Counted from the first letter of the stretch, positions 1 to 10,460 are shown. The stretch: DNA of 64,000 nucleotides from Rheinheimera hassiensis (GCF_022436675.1 NZ_JAKUJZ010000001.1:62001-126000), one strand, 5' to 3'. The notes: generated by a model not told the origin, from the letters alone. Made by a program: numbers and translations.

Positions 1-3000
1 GCTCAGGTAGGCAAAGGTGGCGTCGATGCGCTGCTAAACGAGTTTTCGTTATCTACCGAAGAAGGCCTGGTGCTGATGTGTCTGGCCGAAGCGCTGCTGC
101 GTGTGCCGGATAAAACCACGGCCGACCGCCTTATCCGCGACAAATTATCACAAGGTGACTGGAGCTCGCATTTGGGCAACAGCAGTTCGTTGTTTGTTAA
201 CGCATCGGCCTGGGGCTTGCTGCTTACCGGCAAACTGGTGAACTACTCTGACGAGCAGAAAAAACAACAATTTGGCTTATTAAAACGCACCTGTGGCCGC
301 CTTGGCGAGCCGGTGATCCGCCAGGCGGTGCGTTATGCTATGCAGATAATGGGCGCGCAGTTTGTTATGGGCACCACTATCGGCGCCGCGCTGGAACGTG
401 CCGCAGAAATGGAAGCTAAAGGCTTTCGTTATTCTTACGATATGCTGGGCGAAGGCGCCCGCACCATGGCCGATGCTAACCGCTACTTCGACAGTTATAT
501 GCGGGCTATTGATACCATAGGCAAAGCCGCTAAAGGCCGCGGCCCGTTTAACAGCCCCGGTATCTCGGTAAAGCTGTCGGCTATACACCCGCGCTATGAA
601 TTTAGCCACCGTGACCGTGTCATCGAAGAGTTAGTGCCACGGGTAAAACAGCTGGCACTGGCGGCCAAAGCTTATGATATCGGCTTTACCATTGATGCTG
701 AAGAAGCCGACCGGCTGGACATTTCGCTGGACATTATTGCAGCAGTGTTCAGCGATCCAGCGCTGGATGGCTGGGAAGGTTTTGGCCTGGCAGTGCAGGC
801 GTACCAAAAGCGCGGTATCCATGTCATTGAATGGCTGCGCGATTTAACGGTAAAAGTTGGCCGCAAAATGATGGTGCGGCTGGTTAAAGGTGCCTACTGG
901 GATACTGAAATTAAACTCAGCCAGTTAGAAGGCTTTAGCGACTTCCCGGTATTTAGCCGTAAACCCTCTACCGATGTGTCTTATCAGGCCTGTGCGAAAA
1001 AAATGCTCAGCTACCGCGACAGCATTTATCCACAATTTGCTACCCATAATGCCTACACCGTAGCCACTATTATGGAGATGACCAAAGACTACAGCGGTTT
1101 TGAATTTCAGCGCCTGCACGGCATGGGCGATGCGCTGTACGACGAAATAGTGATTAAAGACAAGATCCCATGCCGTATTTATGCCCCCGTGGGCGAGCAC
1201 TCCGACTTACTGGCTTATTTAGTGCGTCGCTTGCTGGAAAACGGCGCCAACAGCTCCTTTGTTAACAACATTATTGATGAAACCATTCCGGTAGAATCGC
1301 TGCTAAGCGACGCGGTAGAAACGGTGCGCGGCTGGAAGCAAAAACGTAACCAGCAAATACCGCTGCCAGCCAACTTATACGGCACAGAGCGCAAAAACTC
1401 TAACGGCCTGGATTTAACCGATATTGATCAGCTCGAACCGGTAAAAGCAGCCATGGCACAGTGGTTTGAATCGGTTAAACAGATCCCGGTGCAACCCGAC
1501 GCCGTGCCGGTCACTAACCCGGCTAATCTTGATGAAGTAATAGGTTACCTGGAGTACGCCGACAAAAACAAAATGCAGCAAATACTGGCCAATGCTGAAA
1601 CGGCCTTTAATAGCTGGTCAATAACAAACATTACCGAGCGTGCCGCCCTGCTGCGCCGTATTGGCGATGCACTGGAAAAACACCGTAACGAACTGCTGGC
1701 ACTTTGCGTAAAAGAAGCCGGCAAAACTCTGGGCGACAGTGTGGCTGAAGTGCGCGAAGCTATCGACTTCTGCCGTTATTACGCCGCCCGTGCTGAAGAG
1801 CTGTTTGCCCAGCCCGAGCAAGCCCGTGGTGTATTTTTATGTATCAGCCCGTGGAACTTCCCACTGGCTATTTTCTTAGGCCAGGTTGCTGCAGCCATGG
1901 TGGTTGGTAATACCGTAGTGGCAAAACCGGCCGAACAAACCAGTTTAATTGCTGTACGTACTGTAGACATTATGCGCCAGTGCGGCATGCCGGAACATGT
2001 AGTACAGCTGGTTATCGCGCCAGGCAGCCAGGTTGGCCAGCACATAGTGCCAGACAGCCGCATTCAGGGCGTAATGTTTACCGGCTCGACTGAAACCGGC
2101 TGCTGGATAGCACGTAAACTGGCTGAACGTGGTGGCGAACCTGTGCCGCTGATTGCCGAAACCGGTGGCCAGAATTGTATGATCGTTGACTCAACAGCCC
2201 TGCCGGAGCAGGTGGTAGACGATGTGATTTCTTCCGGCTTCCAAAGTGCCGGCCAGCGCTGCTCTGCGCTGCGGGTACTATTTTTACAGGAAGACGTGGC
2301 CGATAAAATTATCACCATGCTAAAAGGCGCGATGGCAGAACTGCATGTGGGCGACCCTATGTGGCTTAGTACCGATTTAGGTCCGGTTATTGATGCCAAA
2401 GCACATGAGCGGTTAAACAGCCATGTGCAGTATTTAGCCGACAAAGCCACGTTACATTACGAGTGCACTATTCCATCAGGTGATCGTCACTACTTCTTTG
2501 CCCCGCGCTTGTATGAAATCAGTGACTTAACCGTGCTGGAACGCGAAGTATTCGGTCCGGTAGTGCACATAATACGCTTTAAAGCAGACGAAGTTGATAA
2601 CATCATTAACCAGATCAACGCGACCGGCTATGGCCTGACAATGGGCGTACACAGCCGTATTGAACAATTTACCAACCGGGTAGCCCGCGATATTAAAGCC
2701 GGCAATATCTATGTAAACCGCAATATGATTGGTGCCGTTGTTGGCGTGCAACCTTTTGGTGGCCGTGGCCTATCCGGTACCGGCCCTAAAGCGGGTGGCC
2801 CGTTATATTTAACCCGGCTGGTTAAGGACAATGCTGATGTCAGCTGTGCTGAACTGAGCGAGCAAAAGCAACAAAGCCTGTTAAGCGAAACAACCAGTAG
2901 TGCCGTAGCTTACGCTATGCCATCAGCGGCAACGGCACAGCAACAGTGGGCTTTGCTGAACATTGATCAGCGCACCTCTGTACTGCGCCAGTTTTTGGCG

Positions 3001-3600
3001 TCACTGGCATCTAATGCCGTGGTAAACAAGCTGGAACCAGATTTAGAGCAAATATTGACACTGGCTCAGCAAAAACTAAAACGGGTTGAGCGTGACCTGC
3101 AAAAACCTATTGCCCTGCCCGGCCCTACCGGCGAAAGCAATATACTGGTACTGGACCCACGCGGCATTCTGGCGCTGGTGCGGGATGAAACCAGCTCGTT
3201 CAGCCACTGGTTACTGGCTATTATCACTGCACTGGCATCAGGTAATGCCGTGGTTACTGCAGTGGAAGAAGCCGATCTGGCCGAAGCTGAAGCCTGTATT
3301 AAAGCCTTTCTCCAGGCGGGTTTACCACAGCATCTGCTGGCGGTAGTGCGGTTAGATTGCCTGACTACGTTACTGGCGCATCCTGATCTGGCGGGCGCAA
3401 TGGTTGAAGTCAGCAGTGCAGTAAAACCCTTATGTGCCGCCCTGTTGGCCAGCCGTGCCGGGGCGATACTGCCGCTGATCACAGCCCCTGCCGGGCAACG
3501 CTTATTACAGCGCCTGGTTACCGAAAAAACTATTACCATCAACACCACAGCTGCAGGCGGTAATGCCTCGCTGATGACAATGGCAGACAACATCGGCTAA
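1..3600 (+). CDS. putA: Bifunctional proline dehydrogenase / L-glutamate-gamma-semialdehyde dehydrogenase PutA (5' end outside window)
   Basis: The reading frame is open from the first base, so the N-terminus (in long PutA proteins a ribbon-helix-helix DNA-binding domain) lies upstream of the window; 1199 residues are visible. The enzyme oxidises proline to glutamate in two steps at the inner membrane: FAD-dependent PRODH, then NAD-dependent P5C dehydrogenase. The PRODH barrel covers the first third and contains RLVKGAYWD. The ALDH domain shows SPWNFPLAIF, the glutamate motif AETGGQN and the catalytic cysteine in SAGQRCSALR. A further C-terminal segment of about 200 residues resembles the degenerate ALDH-like tail of long PutA proteins. 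A strong hairpin follows the stop codon. The assignment is secure; whether the protein is also an autorepressor cannot be judged here. Confidence 0.97.
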   Translation, partial: AQVGKGGVDALLNEFSLSTEEGLVLMCLAEALLRVPDKTTADRLIRDKLSQGDWSSHLGNSSSLFVNASAWGLLLTGKLVNYSDEQKKQQFGLLKRTCGRLGEPVIRQAVRYAMQIMGAQFVMGTTIGAALERAAEMEAKGFRYSYDMLGEGARTMADANRYFDSYMRAIDTIGKAAKGRGPFNSPGISVKLSAIHPRYEFSHRDRVIEELVPRVKQLALAAKAYDIGFTIDAEEADRLDISLDIIAAVFSDPALDGWEGFGLAVQAYQKRGIHVIEWLRDLTVKVGRKMMVRLVKGAYWDTEIKLSQLEGFSDFPVFSRKPSTDVSYQACAKKMLSYRDSIYPQFATHNAYTVATIMEMTKDYSGFEFQRLHGMGDALYDEIVIKDKIPCRIYAPVGEHSDLLAYLVRRLLENGANSSFVNNIIDETIPVESLLSDAVETVRGWKQKRNQQIPLPANLYGTERKNSNGLDLTDIDQLEPVKAAMAQWFESVKQIPVQPDAVPVTNPANLDEVIGYLEYADKNKMQQILANAETAFNSWSITNITERAALLRRIGDALEKHRNELLALCVKEAGKTLGDSVAEVREAIDFCRYYAARAEELFAQPEQARGVFLCISPWNFPLAIFLGQVAAAMVVGNTVVAKPAEQTSLIAVRTVDIMRQCGMPEHVVQLVIAPGSQVGQHIVPDSRIQGVMFTGSTETGCWIARKLAERGGEPVPLIAETGGQNCMIVDSTALPEQVVDDVISSGFQSAGQRCSALRVLFLQEDVADKIITMLKGAMAELHVGDPMWLSTDLGPVIDAKAHERLNSHVQYLADKATLHYECTIPSGDRHYFFAPRLYEISDLTVLEREVFGPVVHIIRFKADEVDNIINQINATGYGLTMGVHSRIEQFTNRVARDIKAGNIYVNRNMIGAVVGVQPFGGRGLSGTGPKAGGPLYLTRLVKDNADVSCAELSEQKQQSLLSETTSSAVAYAMPSAATAQQQWALLNIDQRTSVLRQFLASLASNAVVNKLEPDLEQILTLAQQKLKRVERDLQKPIALPGPTGESNILVLDPRGILALVRDETSSFSHWLLAIITALASGNAVVTAVEEADLAEAEACIKAFLQAGLPQHLLAVVRLDCLTTLLAHPDLAGAMVEVSSAVKPLCAALLASRAGAILPLITAPAGQRLLQRLVTEKTITINTTAAGGNASLMTMADNIG

Positions 3601-3621
3601 CTGTTACAGTTTGTCACAACG

Positions 3622-3647
3622 ATAAAGCCCGCATCTGCGGGCTTTAT
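3622..3647 (+). terminator. Terminator hairpin after putA
   Basis: A perfect 12-bp inverted repeat with a 2-nt loop (ATAAAGCCCGCA / TGCGGGCTTTAT) starts 22 bases after the putA stop. The 3' arm ends in a T-rich run, so this is most likely the intrinsic terminator of putA. Confidence 0.85.
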
Positions 3648-3771
3648 GCTATGTTATACCTTATGCTATCGCGATATTATGACAAATCATCTCGTTGTTA
3701 ATTTATAGTTAAGGTTAACTAAGGTAAAATAGCAGGCTGGGCTCAGGGGAAGTTTTTGGATTACTCAATAG

Positions 3772-4899
3772 ATGGCATATCAGGAAGTTAATATATCTGA
3801 TTTACAACCGGGCAGTTATGTTGTGCAGGTATTACAACAGTCGGGTGATATTGTCGTCAAACATGCAGGTTGGGTTCGCACCAGACAAGCGATAGAAATA
3901 TTGCGCAAGAAAGGCGTTAAAGTAGTCCTGACCGACCCGGACAAAGCCATAACCACCGAAGCACCCGCAGCACCTGCCGAGCCCATTACCCCAACAGAAG
4001 AACTCCCCCCCCGGGTACTATTTGCCGATGAATGGCCAAGGGCAGAAAAAACCCTGCTGCAAACCCAGCGCGTACAACGCCAGATGCTGGACGCCGTGCG
4101 CAGCGACAACAATATTGATCTGACACTGGTACATGAAGTCAGTGCCGGGCTGGCAGAATCTATCAGCCGGAATCAGGATGTATTGCTCTGCCTTAACCGC
4201 ATCGCAGAGCAAAGCGATAGTTTGTTGCAACACAGTATCAGCTGCGCTGTGTATATGGCCGCTTTTGCGCGCTACCTGAATTTACCGTCACATAAAGTGC
4301 AGTCACTAATAACGGCGGCCTTATTACATGATATAGGTAAAGCTATCGGCGCGGATTATCTGCAAATGGCAGATCATCTGGCAATTCCGGCTAGTTTAAA
4401 TGCGCTGCAAAAAACAGCCAAACTGGCTGGCGAAGTGTCGTTATGGATCAGCCAGCATTGTGCCCACTTAGATGGCAGCGGCGTGCCTAAGATTGCCGCA
4501 CGGCAAATAGAAAAAGGCAGCCGCATGCTGGCAATAGTGAACTCTTACGAGAAACTGACAGCATCACTGGCACCTAAACTCGGCCCACTGGCTGCGTCCC
4601 GCCAGTTGCTGGAGCGCACACCACATCAGCTGGATGCAGAACTGCTGCAACTGTTTATTAAATGTATCGGTATTTACCCACCGGGATCGGTTGTGAAACT
4701 GAGCAGCGGCAAGCTGGCACTAGTGCTGGAAAATAACGCCAAAAAGCCGCTGTTACCCAAGGTTAAAGTGTTTTACCACAGTGTGCACCAACACCATATT
4801 CCGCCTAAAATCCTCGACTTGTCACGCCAGCAGGAAGAGCAGATAGACAGCTGCGTTGATCTGAAAAAATTCGGCCTGGATGTAAAAAACTATATCTGA
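3772..4899 (+). CDS. DUF3391 / HD-GYP-type phosphodiesterase-like protein
   Basis: This 375-residue cytoplasmic protein has an N-terminal DUF3391-like domain (about residues 1-60, LQPGSYVVQVL), a proline/alanine/glutamate-rich linker, and an HD-type domain from about residue 150. HD-GYP proteins hydrolyse cyclic di-GMP. The HD core LLHDIGK is intact, but the second signature is degenerate: where the family has HHExxDGxGYP this protein has HCAHLDGSGVP, losing the E and the GYP tyrosine. It may therefore have altered or no phosphodiesterase activity. An in-frame TAG lies directly before the ATG, so the start cannot be further upstream; the purine-rich AGGGGAAG lies unusually far away (about 20 bases). 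The gene ends one base from the convergent gspB. Confidence 0.85.
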   Translation: MAYQEVNISDLQPGSYVVQVLQQSGDIVVKHAGWVRTRQAIEILRKKGVKVVLTDPDKAITTEAPAAPAEPITPTEELPPRVLFADEWPRAEKTLLQTQRVQRQMLDAVRSDNNIDLTLVHEVSAGLAESISRNQDVLLCLNRIAEQSDSLLQHSISCAVYMAAFARYLNLPSHKVQSLITAALLHDIGKAIGADYLQMADHLAIPASLNALQKTAKLAGEVSLWISQHCAHLDGSGVPKIAARQIEKGSRMLAIVNSYEKLTASLAPKLGPLAASRQLLERTPHQLDAELLQLFIKCIGIYPPGSVVKLSSGKLALVLENNAKKPLLPKVKVFYHSVHQHHIPPKILDLSRQQEEQIDSCVDLKKFGLDVKNYI

Positions 4900-4900
4900 A

Positions 4901-5674
4901 TCAGCCCGCTGGCCATTCAGTTAACGCCGCCATACTAAATAACTGCGTACCCAGTTCCATTAGCACATACTGTGGGGTAATTTCTTTAATGCGGATATCC
5001 GCGGTTACCCACTGCCCTTCCTGCAAGGTTTTACCATTCACTTTTACCCAGCGCTGGCTGACAGAGGTGGCATATACGTGGGCATCAAAGCGCAGTGGTG
5101 GAATTTGCTGCTGTAGCTGCATATCCAGGCTGTTTATATCGGTAGCAGGGGCGTTATGGCTGCGCAATGTGCGGGTGTTTGAGCTGGTGTTTTCTGTCGC
5201 TTTTAACGCTGAGGCAAATTTATCCCGCAACTCGCCGGATATTTCCGCTTCAGGTTTAACCGCTGGCTCGGGTTCGGGTTTAACCAGTGGCTGTGGCTCT
5301 GCCGCTGCAGTGCCTGCCGTCATTGTTGCTACCTCAGGTAAAGAGGTAAACTGCTCTTGTACCGGCTGTGGCGGTGGTTTTATTGCCTGGGTAATTTTGC
5401 TGTCAATAACCGTTGCAGCTGCGCTGGCCGCGGCTTTATTGTCTGCCTCGTTCAGTGCAGCAAAAATATTAACCGGCTGCGCCGGGCTAGCCGGTTCAAC
5501 CACTGCAGGTTCAGTCTTGGCCGGCAGCTTAAACCAGTAAGCGGCAGCAGCCCCCACACAGCCGGCCAAGAATAATGCTAATATTAACGCCAACTTACGC
5601 CAAAAAGCACCGCTGTCACCAGCAACGGGTGCCTGCTGGTTTTGCTGTTTCAGTGCTTCCATTAAAATCGACAT
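4901..5674 (-). CDS. gspB: General secretion pathway protein GspB/ExeB-like
   Basis: This 257-residue protein has a short cytoplasmic N-terminus beginning MSILMEALKQQN, one transmembrane helix (about residues 27-47), a long Ala/Pro/Glu-rich periplasmic linker, and a C-terminal domain of about 60 residues (VYATSVSQRWVKVNGKTL to the end) that matches the GspB/ExeB C-terminal family. In Aeromonas ExeA and ExeB work together to place the type II secretin through peptidoglycan. Here the gene lies 18 bases downstream of an exeA-like gene on the same strand, clearly an operon. No other type II secretion genes are in the window, so the main cluster must be elsewhere. Confidence 0.88.
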   Translation of the reverse strand: MSILMEALKQQNQQAPVAGDSGAFWRKLALILALFLAGCVGAAAAYWFKLPAKTEPAVVEPASPAQPVNIFAALNEADNKAAASAAATVIDSKITQAIKPPPQPVQEQFTSLPEVATMTAGTAAAEPQPLVKPEPEPAVKPEAEISGELRDKFASALKATENTSSNTRTLRSHNAPATDINSLDMQLQQQIPPLRFDAHVYATSVSQRWVKVNGKTLQEGQWVTADIRIKEITPQYVLMELGTQLFSMAALTEWPAG

Positions 5675-5692
5675 AAGCTTCTCTACTTCACT

Positions 5693-6619
5693 TTATTGGC
5701 TTTGCAGCAACGGCATAATAATCAGTGCCAGGCTAAAGCCCAGCACTATAGCGCAAACGCCCAACACAGGCCAGAACCAGCGCGGTAATGCCGCTTTGGC
5801 TACCTGATCTGATAGCGGCAAAATTTCGCCGGCCGCGCGGCTTACCAGCTTATCGCTGACGATAGCCTGCTGCTGGCTAAAGGCACCCAGCAGTGCTCTG
5901 TCTGCCATCAGGTTAACTAAGCGTGGTATGCCACCACTTAACTGATACAAGCGCTTCACCGCCCCATCGCTAAATACCGGCCTGCTGCAACCGGCAACCT
6001 GCAGGCGGAATTTCAGATAATGCCTTACTTCATCCAGGTTTAGTGGCAACAAGTGATAGCGCGCGGTAATACGCTGCGCCAACTGGCGCAAATCATTGCG
6101 TTTTAATAGCTGTTGCAGCTCGGGTTGGCCAATTAAGATCACCTGCAGCAATTTACGGGTATTGGTTTCCAGGTTGGTCAGCAGTCGCAGTTGCTCCAAC
6201 ACTGCAGGTTGCAAATGCTGGGCTTCATCGATAATCAGCAGTGTGTGTTTACCGGCTTCGTGGTTTTTCAGCAGGCGGGCTTTTATTTTATCGCCCAGCA
6301 GTTTTAAACTGGCATCAGATTTTTTATAGCGGATTTTCAGCTCATCACAAATTGCCGCCAGCAACTCCAGCTCAGATAAGGTAGGGTTTAAAATAAAGGC
6401 CACTTCGGCTCGCTCATCCAGTTCCTGCAATAAACAGCGCGATACCGTGGTTTTTCCGGTGCCAACTTCACCGGTAAGCAACACAAAACCACCGGCTTCA
6501 CCTAAACCAAAACGCAAATGCGCCAAAGCTTCAGCGTGGCGTGGGCTTAAATACATAAAGTCCGGGTTAGGGGCAATTGAAAACGGGGCACTGGTTAAGC
6601 CGAAAAATCCGGTATACAT
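5693..6619 (-). CDS. gspA: ExeA/GspA-like AAA ATPase
   Basis: This 308-residue protein begins MYTGFFGLTSAPFSIAPNP, the typical opening of ExeA-type ATPases. It has Walker A (GEVGTGKTT), Walker B (LLIIDEAQH) and a C-terminal membrane helix (about residues 282-305). It probably powers assembly or peptidoglycan insertion of the type II secretin together with GspB, which is encoded immediately downstream. The protein stops just after the membrane helix, so the periplasmic peptidoglycan-binding domain of Aeromonas ExeA is missing. MshM-type pilus ATPases look similar, but the adjacent gspB favours GspA. Confidence 0.88.
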   Translation of the reverse strand: MYTGFFGLTSAPFSIAPNPDFMYLSPRHAEALAHLRFGLGEAGGFVLLTGEVGTGKTTVSRCLLQELDERAEVAFILNPTLSELELLAAICDELKIRYKKSDASLKLLGDKIKARLLKNHEAGKHTLLIIDEAQHLQPAVLEQLRLLTNLETNTRKLLQVILIGQPELQQLLKRNDLRQLAQRITARYHLLPLNLDEVRHYLKFRLQVAGCSRPVFSDGAVKRLYQLSGGIPRLVNLMADRALLGAFSQQQAIVSDKLVSRAAGEILPLSDQVAKAALPRWFWPVLGVCAIVLGFSLALIIMPLLQSQ

Positions 6620-6677
6620 ACTGCTTCCTGCTGGTTAGGGCGCTGCCATTTGTTGCGACCGTGCATTTTGAAAGGCG

Positions 6678-7946
6678 ATGGGTATAATGGCAAAAAAATT
6701 GCCAACAGGAAAGCCGGTGCAACGATATCTGGTAGGTGGTGCAGTACGCGACAGTCTTTTAGGTTACCCGTTTCACGAGCGTGACTGGGTAGTAGTAGGT
6801 GCCACACCACAGCAAATGCTCAATGCCGGTTACCAGCAGGTAGGCAAAGACTTTCCGGTATTTTTACATCCGCAAACTAAAGAAGAACATGCACTTGCCC
6901 GCACCGAGCGTAAAAGTGGTAAAGGTTATACCGGTTTTAGCGTTTATGCCGCACCAGACGTTACCCTGGAACAAGACTTATTGCGCCGCGATTTGACTAT
7001 CAATGCCATCGCTCAGGCCGATGATGGCAGCTTGGTGGACCCTTTTGGCGGCGTAGCCGATATCAGGCAAAAAATACTACGCCATGTGTCAGACGCTTTT
7101 GCTGAAGACCCGCTGCGCGTGCTGCGTGTAGCACGCTTTTATGCCCGCTACGCCCATTTGGGTTTTAGCGTTGCAAGCGAAACCCAGGCGTTAATGCGCC
7201 AGTTAACTAGCGAGCTCAATACGTTGACACCCGAGCGGATATGGCAGGAAACCGCCAAAGCGCTTAGCGAACAAACACCACAGGCCTATTTTCAATTGCT
7301 GTACGATACCGGCGCCTTGCAGGTGCTGATGCCGGAGCTGGCCGCCTTATGGGGCGTACCGCAACCACCACAGTGGCACCCGGAAATTGATACCGGCGTG
7401 CATACTTTAATGGTGTTACAACAAGCCGCCATGTTATCGCCAAGGCTGGATATCCGCTTTGCTGCGCTGGTGCATGATTTAGGCAAAGGTGTAACCAAAC
7501 CTGAACTCTGGCCAGCGCATCATGGCCATGAACATACCGGCTTACCGCTAATCAAGCAATTATGCGAACGCTTACGGGTGCCCAATGATTGCCGCGATCT
7601 GGCATTGCTGGTGTGTGAGTATCATCAACTGGTGCACCGGGCTCGCGAGCTTAAAAGCAGCACGGTATTAAAACTGTTTGAGGCAATAGATTTATGGCGC
7701 AAGCCCGCGCGGCTGGATGCTATATTGCTGTGTTGCACCGCAGACTTACGTGGTCGTACCGGCTTTGAGCAGGCTGAGTATCCGCAGGCTAGCTACCTGC
7801 AGGCACTGGCAACAGCAGCCCGCAGTACTAATGCCCGTGATTTGGTAGCACAGGGTTTAACAGGTGAAGCCATCAAGCAGGGCTTACAAAAAGCCCGGCT
7901 GAACAGCATAAAAACGGCTAAAGCAAACGTCCAGAAACCGCATTAA
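6678..7946 (+). CDS. cca: Multifunctional CCA tRNA nucleotidyltransferase
   Basis: The enzyme adds or repairs the 3'-terminal CCA of tRNAs. The class II nucleotidyltransferase core is clear ([23 protein letters not shown]) with the [10 protein letters not shown] segment. The C-terminal third carries an HD phosphohydrolase domain (ALVHDLGKG) as in the E. coli protein. The longest form is 422 residues. Three starts are possible: ATG 6678 and ATG 6687 (AAAGG just upstream), and GTG 6717, which has AGGA six bases upstream and would begin [12 protein letters not shown], close to the E. coli N-terminus (409 residues). It is divergent from gspA, and its stop codon overlaps that of the convergent uppP. 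Confidence 0.95.
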   Translation: MGIMAKKLPTGKPVQRYLVGGAVRDSLLGYPFHERDWVVVGATPQQMLNAGYQQVGKDFPVFLHPQTKEEHALARTERKSGKGYTGFSVYAAPDVTLEQDLLRRDLTINAIAQADDGSLVDPFGGVADIRQKILRHVSDAFAEDPLRVLRVARFYARYAHLGFSVASETQALMRQLTSELNTLTPERIWQETAKALSEQTPQAYFQLLYDTGALQVLMPELAALWGVPQPPQWHPEIDTGVHTLMVLQQAAMLSPRLDIRFAALVHDLGKGVTKPELWPAHHGHEHTGLPLIKQLCERLRVPNDCRDLALLVCEYHQLVHRARELKSSTVLKLFEAIDLWRKPARLDAILLCCTADLRGRTGFEQAEYPQASYLQALATAARSTNARDLVAQGLTGEAIKQGLQKARLNSIKTAKANVQKPH

Positions 7947-8746
7947 GCCGCGCTGCTAAGCACCGCCAGCAACACCACGCCCAGTACCAGCCGGTAGATC
8001 ACAAACGGCAGCATGCCCATACGCTCTATCACTTTTAAAAACAGGTGAATACAGATAAAGGCGCTGACAAAAGACAAACCTGTGCCCAGTAAAATAGCGG
8101 TAACATCGTAATGTGTTGGTTCAGCCAGCAGCTTGGTGCCCTGATAACCGCCGCTTAATATAATAATGGGAATTGACAGTAAAAAAGAGAAACGCGCGGC
8201 ACTTACTCTATCCAGCCCCAGAATTAATGCTGCCGTCATGGTAATGCCAGAGCGCGATGTTCCCGGAATTAATGCCACTGCCTGGGCAATACCAATCAGC
8301 AATGCCTGCTTCCAGGTTAACTGCTCCATCGTTTGCATTTGTTTTGCTGTCGCGTCTGCCAGCCAAAGCGCTAAGCCAAACACTATCGTAGTAATAGCAA
8401 TAACATAAGGCGAGCGCAGGAAGGTTTCAATCAGATCAGCTGCCAGTAAGCCAGCTAAACCGGCCGGAATAGTAGCCAGAATCACCCACCACGCCAGTTT
8501 ACTTTCAGTGCTGTGCTTGCCGCCTAATGATTGCACCCAGCCCACCGTTAAATTGGCGATATCACGGCGAAAATACAACATTACCGCCAGCAAAGTGCCA
8601 ACATGCACGGCAACATCAAACACCAAGCCCTGATCTTCCCAGCCAAACATCGCAGATGGCAGGATAAGGTGGGCAGAAGAAGAAATAGGTAAAAACTCGG
8701 TGAGGCCCTGAATAATGGCCAGAATAATAACTTCCACTGTACTCAC
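7943..8746 (-). CDS. uppP: Undecaprenyl-diphosphatase UppP (BacA)
   Basis: This 267-residue polytopic inner-membrane protein recycles undecaprenyl pyrophosphate to the monophosphate carrier lipid for peptidoglycan and O-antigen synthesis. Both family signatures are present: [15 protein letters not shown] near residue 20 and [11 protein letters not shown] near residue 160. Length matches the family. It lies 2 bases after folK on the same strand, forming a folB-folK-uppP transcription unit. The stop overlaps the end of cca. Confidence 0.96.
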   Translation of the reverse strand: MSTVEVIILAIIQGLTEFLPISSSAHLILPSAMFGWEDQGLVFDVAVHVGTLLAVMLYFRRDIANLTVGWVQSLGGKHSTESKLAWWVILATIPAGLAGLLAADLIETFLRSPYVIAITTIVFGLALWLADATAKQMQTMEQLTWKQALLIGIAQAVALIPGTSRSGITMTAALILGLDRVSAARFSFLLSIPIIILSGGYQGTKLLAEPTHYDVTAILLGTGLSFVSAFICIHLFLKVIERMGMLPFVIYRLVLGVVLLAVLSSAA

Positions 8747-8748
8747 AG

Positions 8749-9237
8749 TTACTTGCTCCAGTTAAATGGCACCGGCCATAATTTTTGTTGTTTCGAATAT
8801 TGTTGCCACATGTCACTGTAACTGCGCCTGGTAAGCGGATGTATTACATCAGGTGCAATTTCAGCCAGTGGCCATAATACAAAGGCATTCTCAGTAATTT
8901 CGGCCCGCGGCAGTTCTACCGGTTGCTGGCACATCACATCATCGTAGGTTAGTAAATCCAGATCCAGAGTACGGCCGCTGAACTTAGCAGCGCTTCTGTC
9001 ACGGCCGTAACTGTCTTCAATTTGCTTAAACAAGCCAACGCAATCGGCTATCGATAAGTTGGTATCAACCGCAACAACCATATTGTAAAAAGCACTGCCG
9101 GCAAAACCCACGGCCTCGCTTTCATATACCGATGATAGCGTAAGCGGGCCAAAGTGTTGCGTAAGTGTGCTGACTGCTGCCTGAATATGATAACTACGAT
9201 TGATATTGCTGCCGATACTGATATAAATGCGCGCCAT
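8749..9237 (-). CDS. folK: 2-amino-4-hydroxy-6-hydroxymethyldihydropteridine diphosphokinase
   Basis: HPPK transfers pyrophosphate from ATP to hydroxymethyl-dihydropterin in folate synthesis. The 162-residue sequence begins [17 protein letters not shown] and contains the HPPK signature around [17 protein letters not shown]. Its start overlaps the stop of folB by one base, indicating translational coupling of two consecutive folate steps. Confidence 0.95.
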   Translation of the reverse strand: MARIYISIGSNINRSYHIQAAVSTLTQHFGPLTLSSVYESEAVGFAGSAFYNMVVAVDTNLSIADCVGLFKQIEDSYGRDRSAAKFSGRTLDLDLLTYDDVMCQQPVELPRAEITENAFVLWPLAEIAPDVIHPLTRRSYSDMWQQYSKQQKLWPVPFNWSK

Positions 9238-9590
9238 CAGCTGCGACTCCGCACTATAGTAACGCCAACCGTTTCTGCCTGCTCCAGTGCGCCAGGCTTT
9301 TGCACAGACACTTTAACCTGAGTGGTGGCAAACTCGTTTAGCAGCAACTGCGCCACGCGCTCGGCCACTGTTTCAATCAGTTCCAGTGGCTGGGCGGTAA
9401 TTAACGCTATTACACGCTGGGCAATAACGGCGTAATCCAGTGTCTGGCGAATATCATCCTGCTTTGCTGCATTACTGATATCGGTAACCAGCTCCAAATC
9501 TAACAACAAGCGTTGCTGAATGGTTTTCTCCCAGTCGTAAACGCCGATCACGGTGTCTACTTGTAGCTGTTTTATAAAAACTATGTCCAT
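9237..9590 (-). CDS. folB: Dihydroneopterin aldolase
   Basis: This 117-residue FolB-family protein (MDIVFIKQLQVDTVIGVYDWEK) converts dihydroneopterin to hydroxymethyl-dihydropterin and glycolaldehyde, the step before FolK. The family motifs are the early GVYDWE segment and ELIETVAERVAQLLL. It heads the folB-folK-uppP unit and is divergent from plsY, the same arrangement as in many gammaproteobacteria. Confidence 0.94.
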   Translation of the reverse strand: MDIVFIKQLQVDTVIGVYDWEKTIQQRLLLDLELVTDISNAAKQDDIRQTLDYAVIAQRVIALITAQPLELIETVAERVAQLLLNEFATTQVKVSVQKPGALEQAETVGVTIVRSRS

Positions 9591-9728
9591 TCAGTTACAT
9601 CCGCATTGCGTTATTTCTCGTTTCAGGTAGGCTGGTCGGATAGGTAAAACCGCTAAAACCCTATATTCTGCTGGCCTTAAATCAGGCTGCAATCTTAACG
9701 TAAAAACTGGTGCTGAGGAACCGCCTTA

Positions 9729-10334
9729 ATGACCCCGCTGATTGGAATTATGATGCTGGCAGCCTATCTTTGTGGCTCCGTTTCGTCGGCAGTGCTGGTC
9801 AGCAAGCTGTTTCGCTTACCCGATCCCCGCTTACATGGCTCCGGCAACCCTGGCGCAACCAACGTACTGCGTTTAGGCGGCAAGCTGCCAGCTGTGCTGG
9901 TACTGCTGTTTGATATTCTTAAAGGCACTATTCCGGTATGGGGCTCTTACTTTCTGCAAATAGAGCCGCTATATCTCGGTCTTATTGCTATATGCGCTTG
10001 CCTGGGCCATATTTTCCCGCTGTTTTTTGGTTTTCAGGGTGGTAAAGCTGTGGCTACAGCTTTTGGCGCCATGATGCCAATCGGGCTGGATTTAGCCGGT
10101 TTACTGATCGCCAGCTGGTTAATTATTGTCGCAATCAGTGGCTATTCATCGCTGGCGGCTATTTTAACCGTTACCTTAGCACCAATTTTTACCTGGTTTA
10201 TTAAACCGCTGTATACCGTGCCTGTGTTAATGCTGAGTATTCTGATTATTGTACGCCATCGCGAAAATATTATGCGGCTGTACCGTGGCAAGGAAAGTAA
10301 GGTGTGGGATAAGTCTAAGCGGATTCAGGAGTGA
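9729..10334 (+). CDS. plsY: Glycerol-3-phosphate acyltransferase PlsY
   Basis: This 201-residue membrane protein uses acyl-phosphate to acylate glycerol-3-phosphate, the first step of phospholipid synthesis. The PlsY motifs are visible: [29 protein letters not shown], and the C-terminal [11 protein letters not shown]. The ATG at 9729 has GAGGAA about 9 bases upstream. It is divergent from folB across a 138-base intergenic region in which I see no distinctive site. Confidence 0.95.
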   Translation: MTPLIGIMMLAAYLCGSVSSAVLVSKLFRLPDPRLHGSGNPGATNVLRLGGKLPAVLVLLFDILKGTIPVWGSYFLQIEPLYLGLIAICACLGHIFPLFFGFQGGKAVATAFGAMMPIGLDLAGLLIASWLIIVAISGYSSLAAILTVTLAPIFTWFIKPLYTVPVLMLSILIIVRHRENIMRLYRGKESKVWDKSKRIQE

Positions 10335-10437
10335 GTTAACGGCAACTCAGTGCTAGCTTTCGGTTGCAACTCCCGCCTTGGCTCGCCACAGCAACTATCT
10401 CGAGCCTCCTGCCCTCGCCGAGCCAGCTAAAGCTGTT

Positions 10438-10460
10438 CAAATTCGTTCCTGACGAATTTG
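10438..10460. repeat. Hairpin in the plsY-tsaD intergenic region
   Basis: The 216-base gap between convergent plsY and tsaD has no gene. It contains a perfect 9-bp inverted repeat (CAAATTCGT / ACGAATTTG) with a 5-nt loop inside a C-rich stretch. There is no T tract on either side, so it is not a classical terminator. It may belong to a dispersed intergenic repeat, which one window cannot test. Confidence 0.45.
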
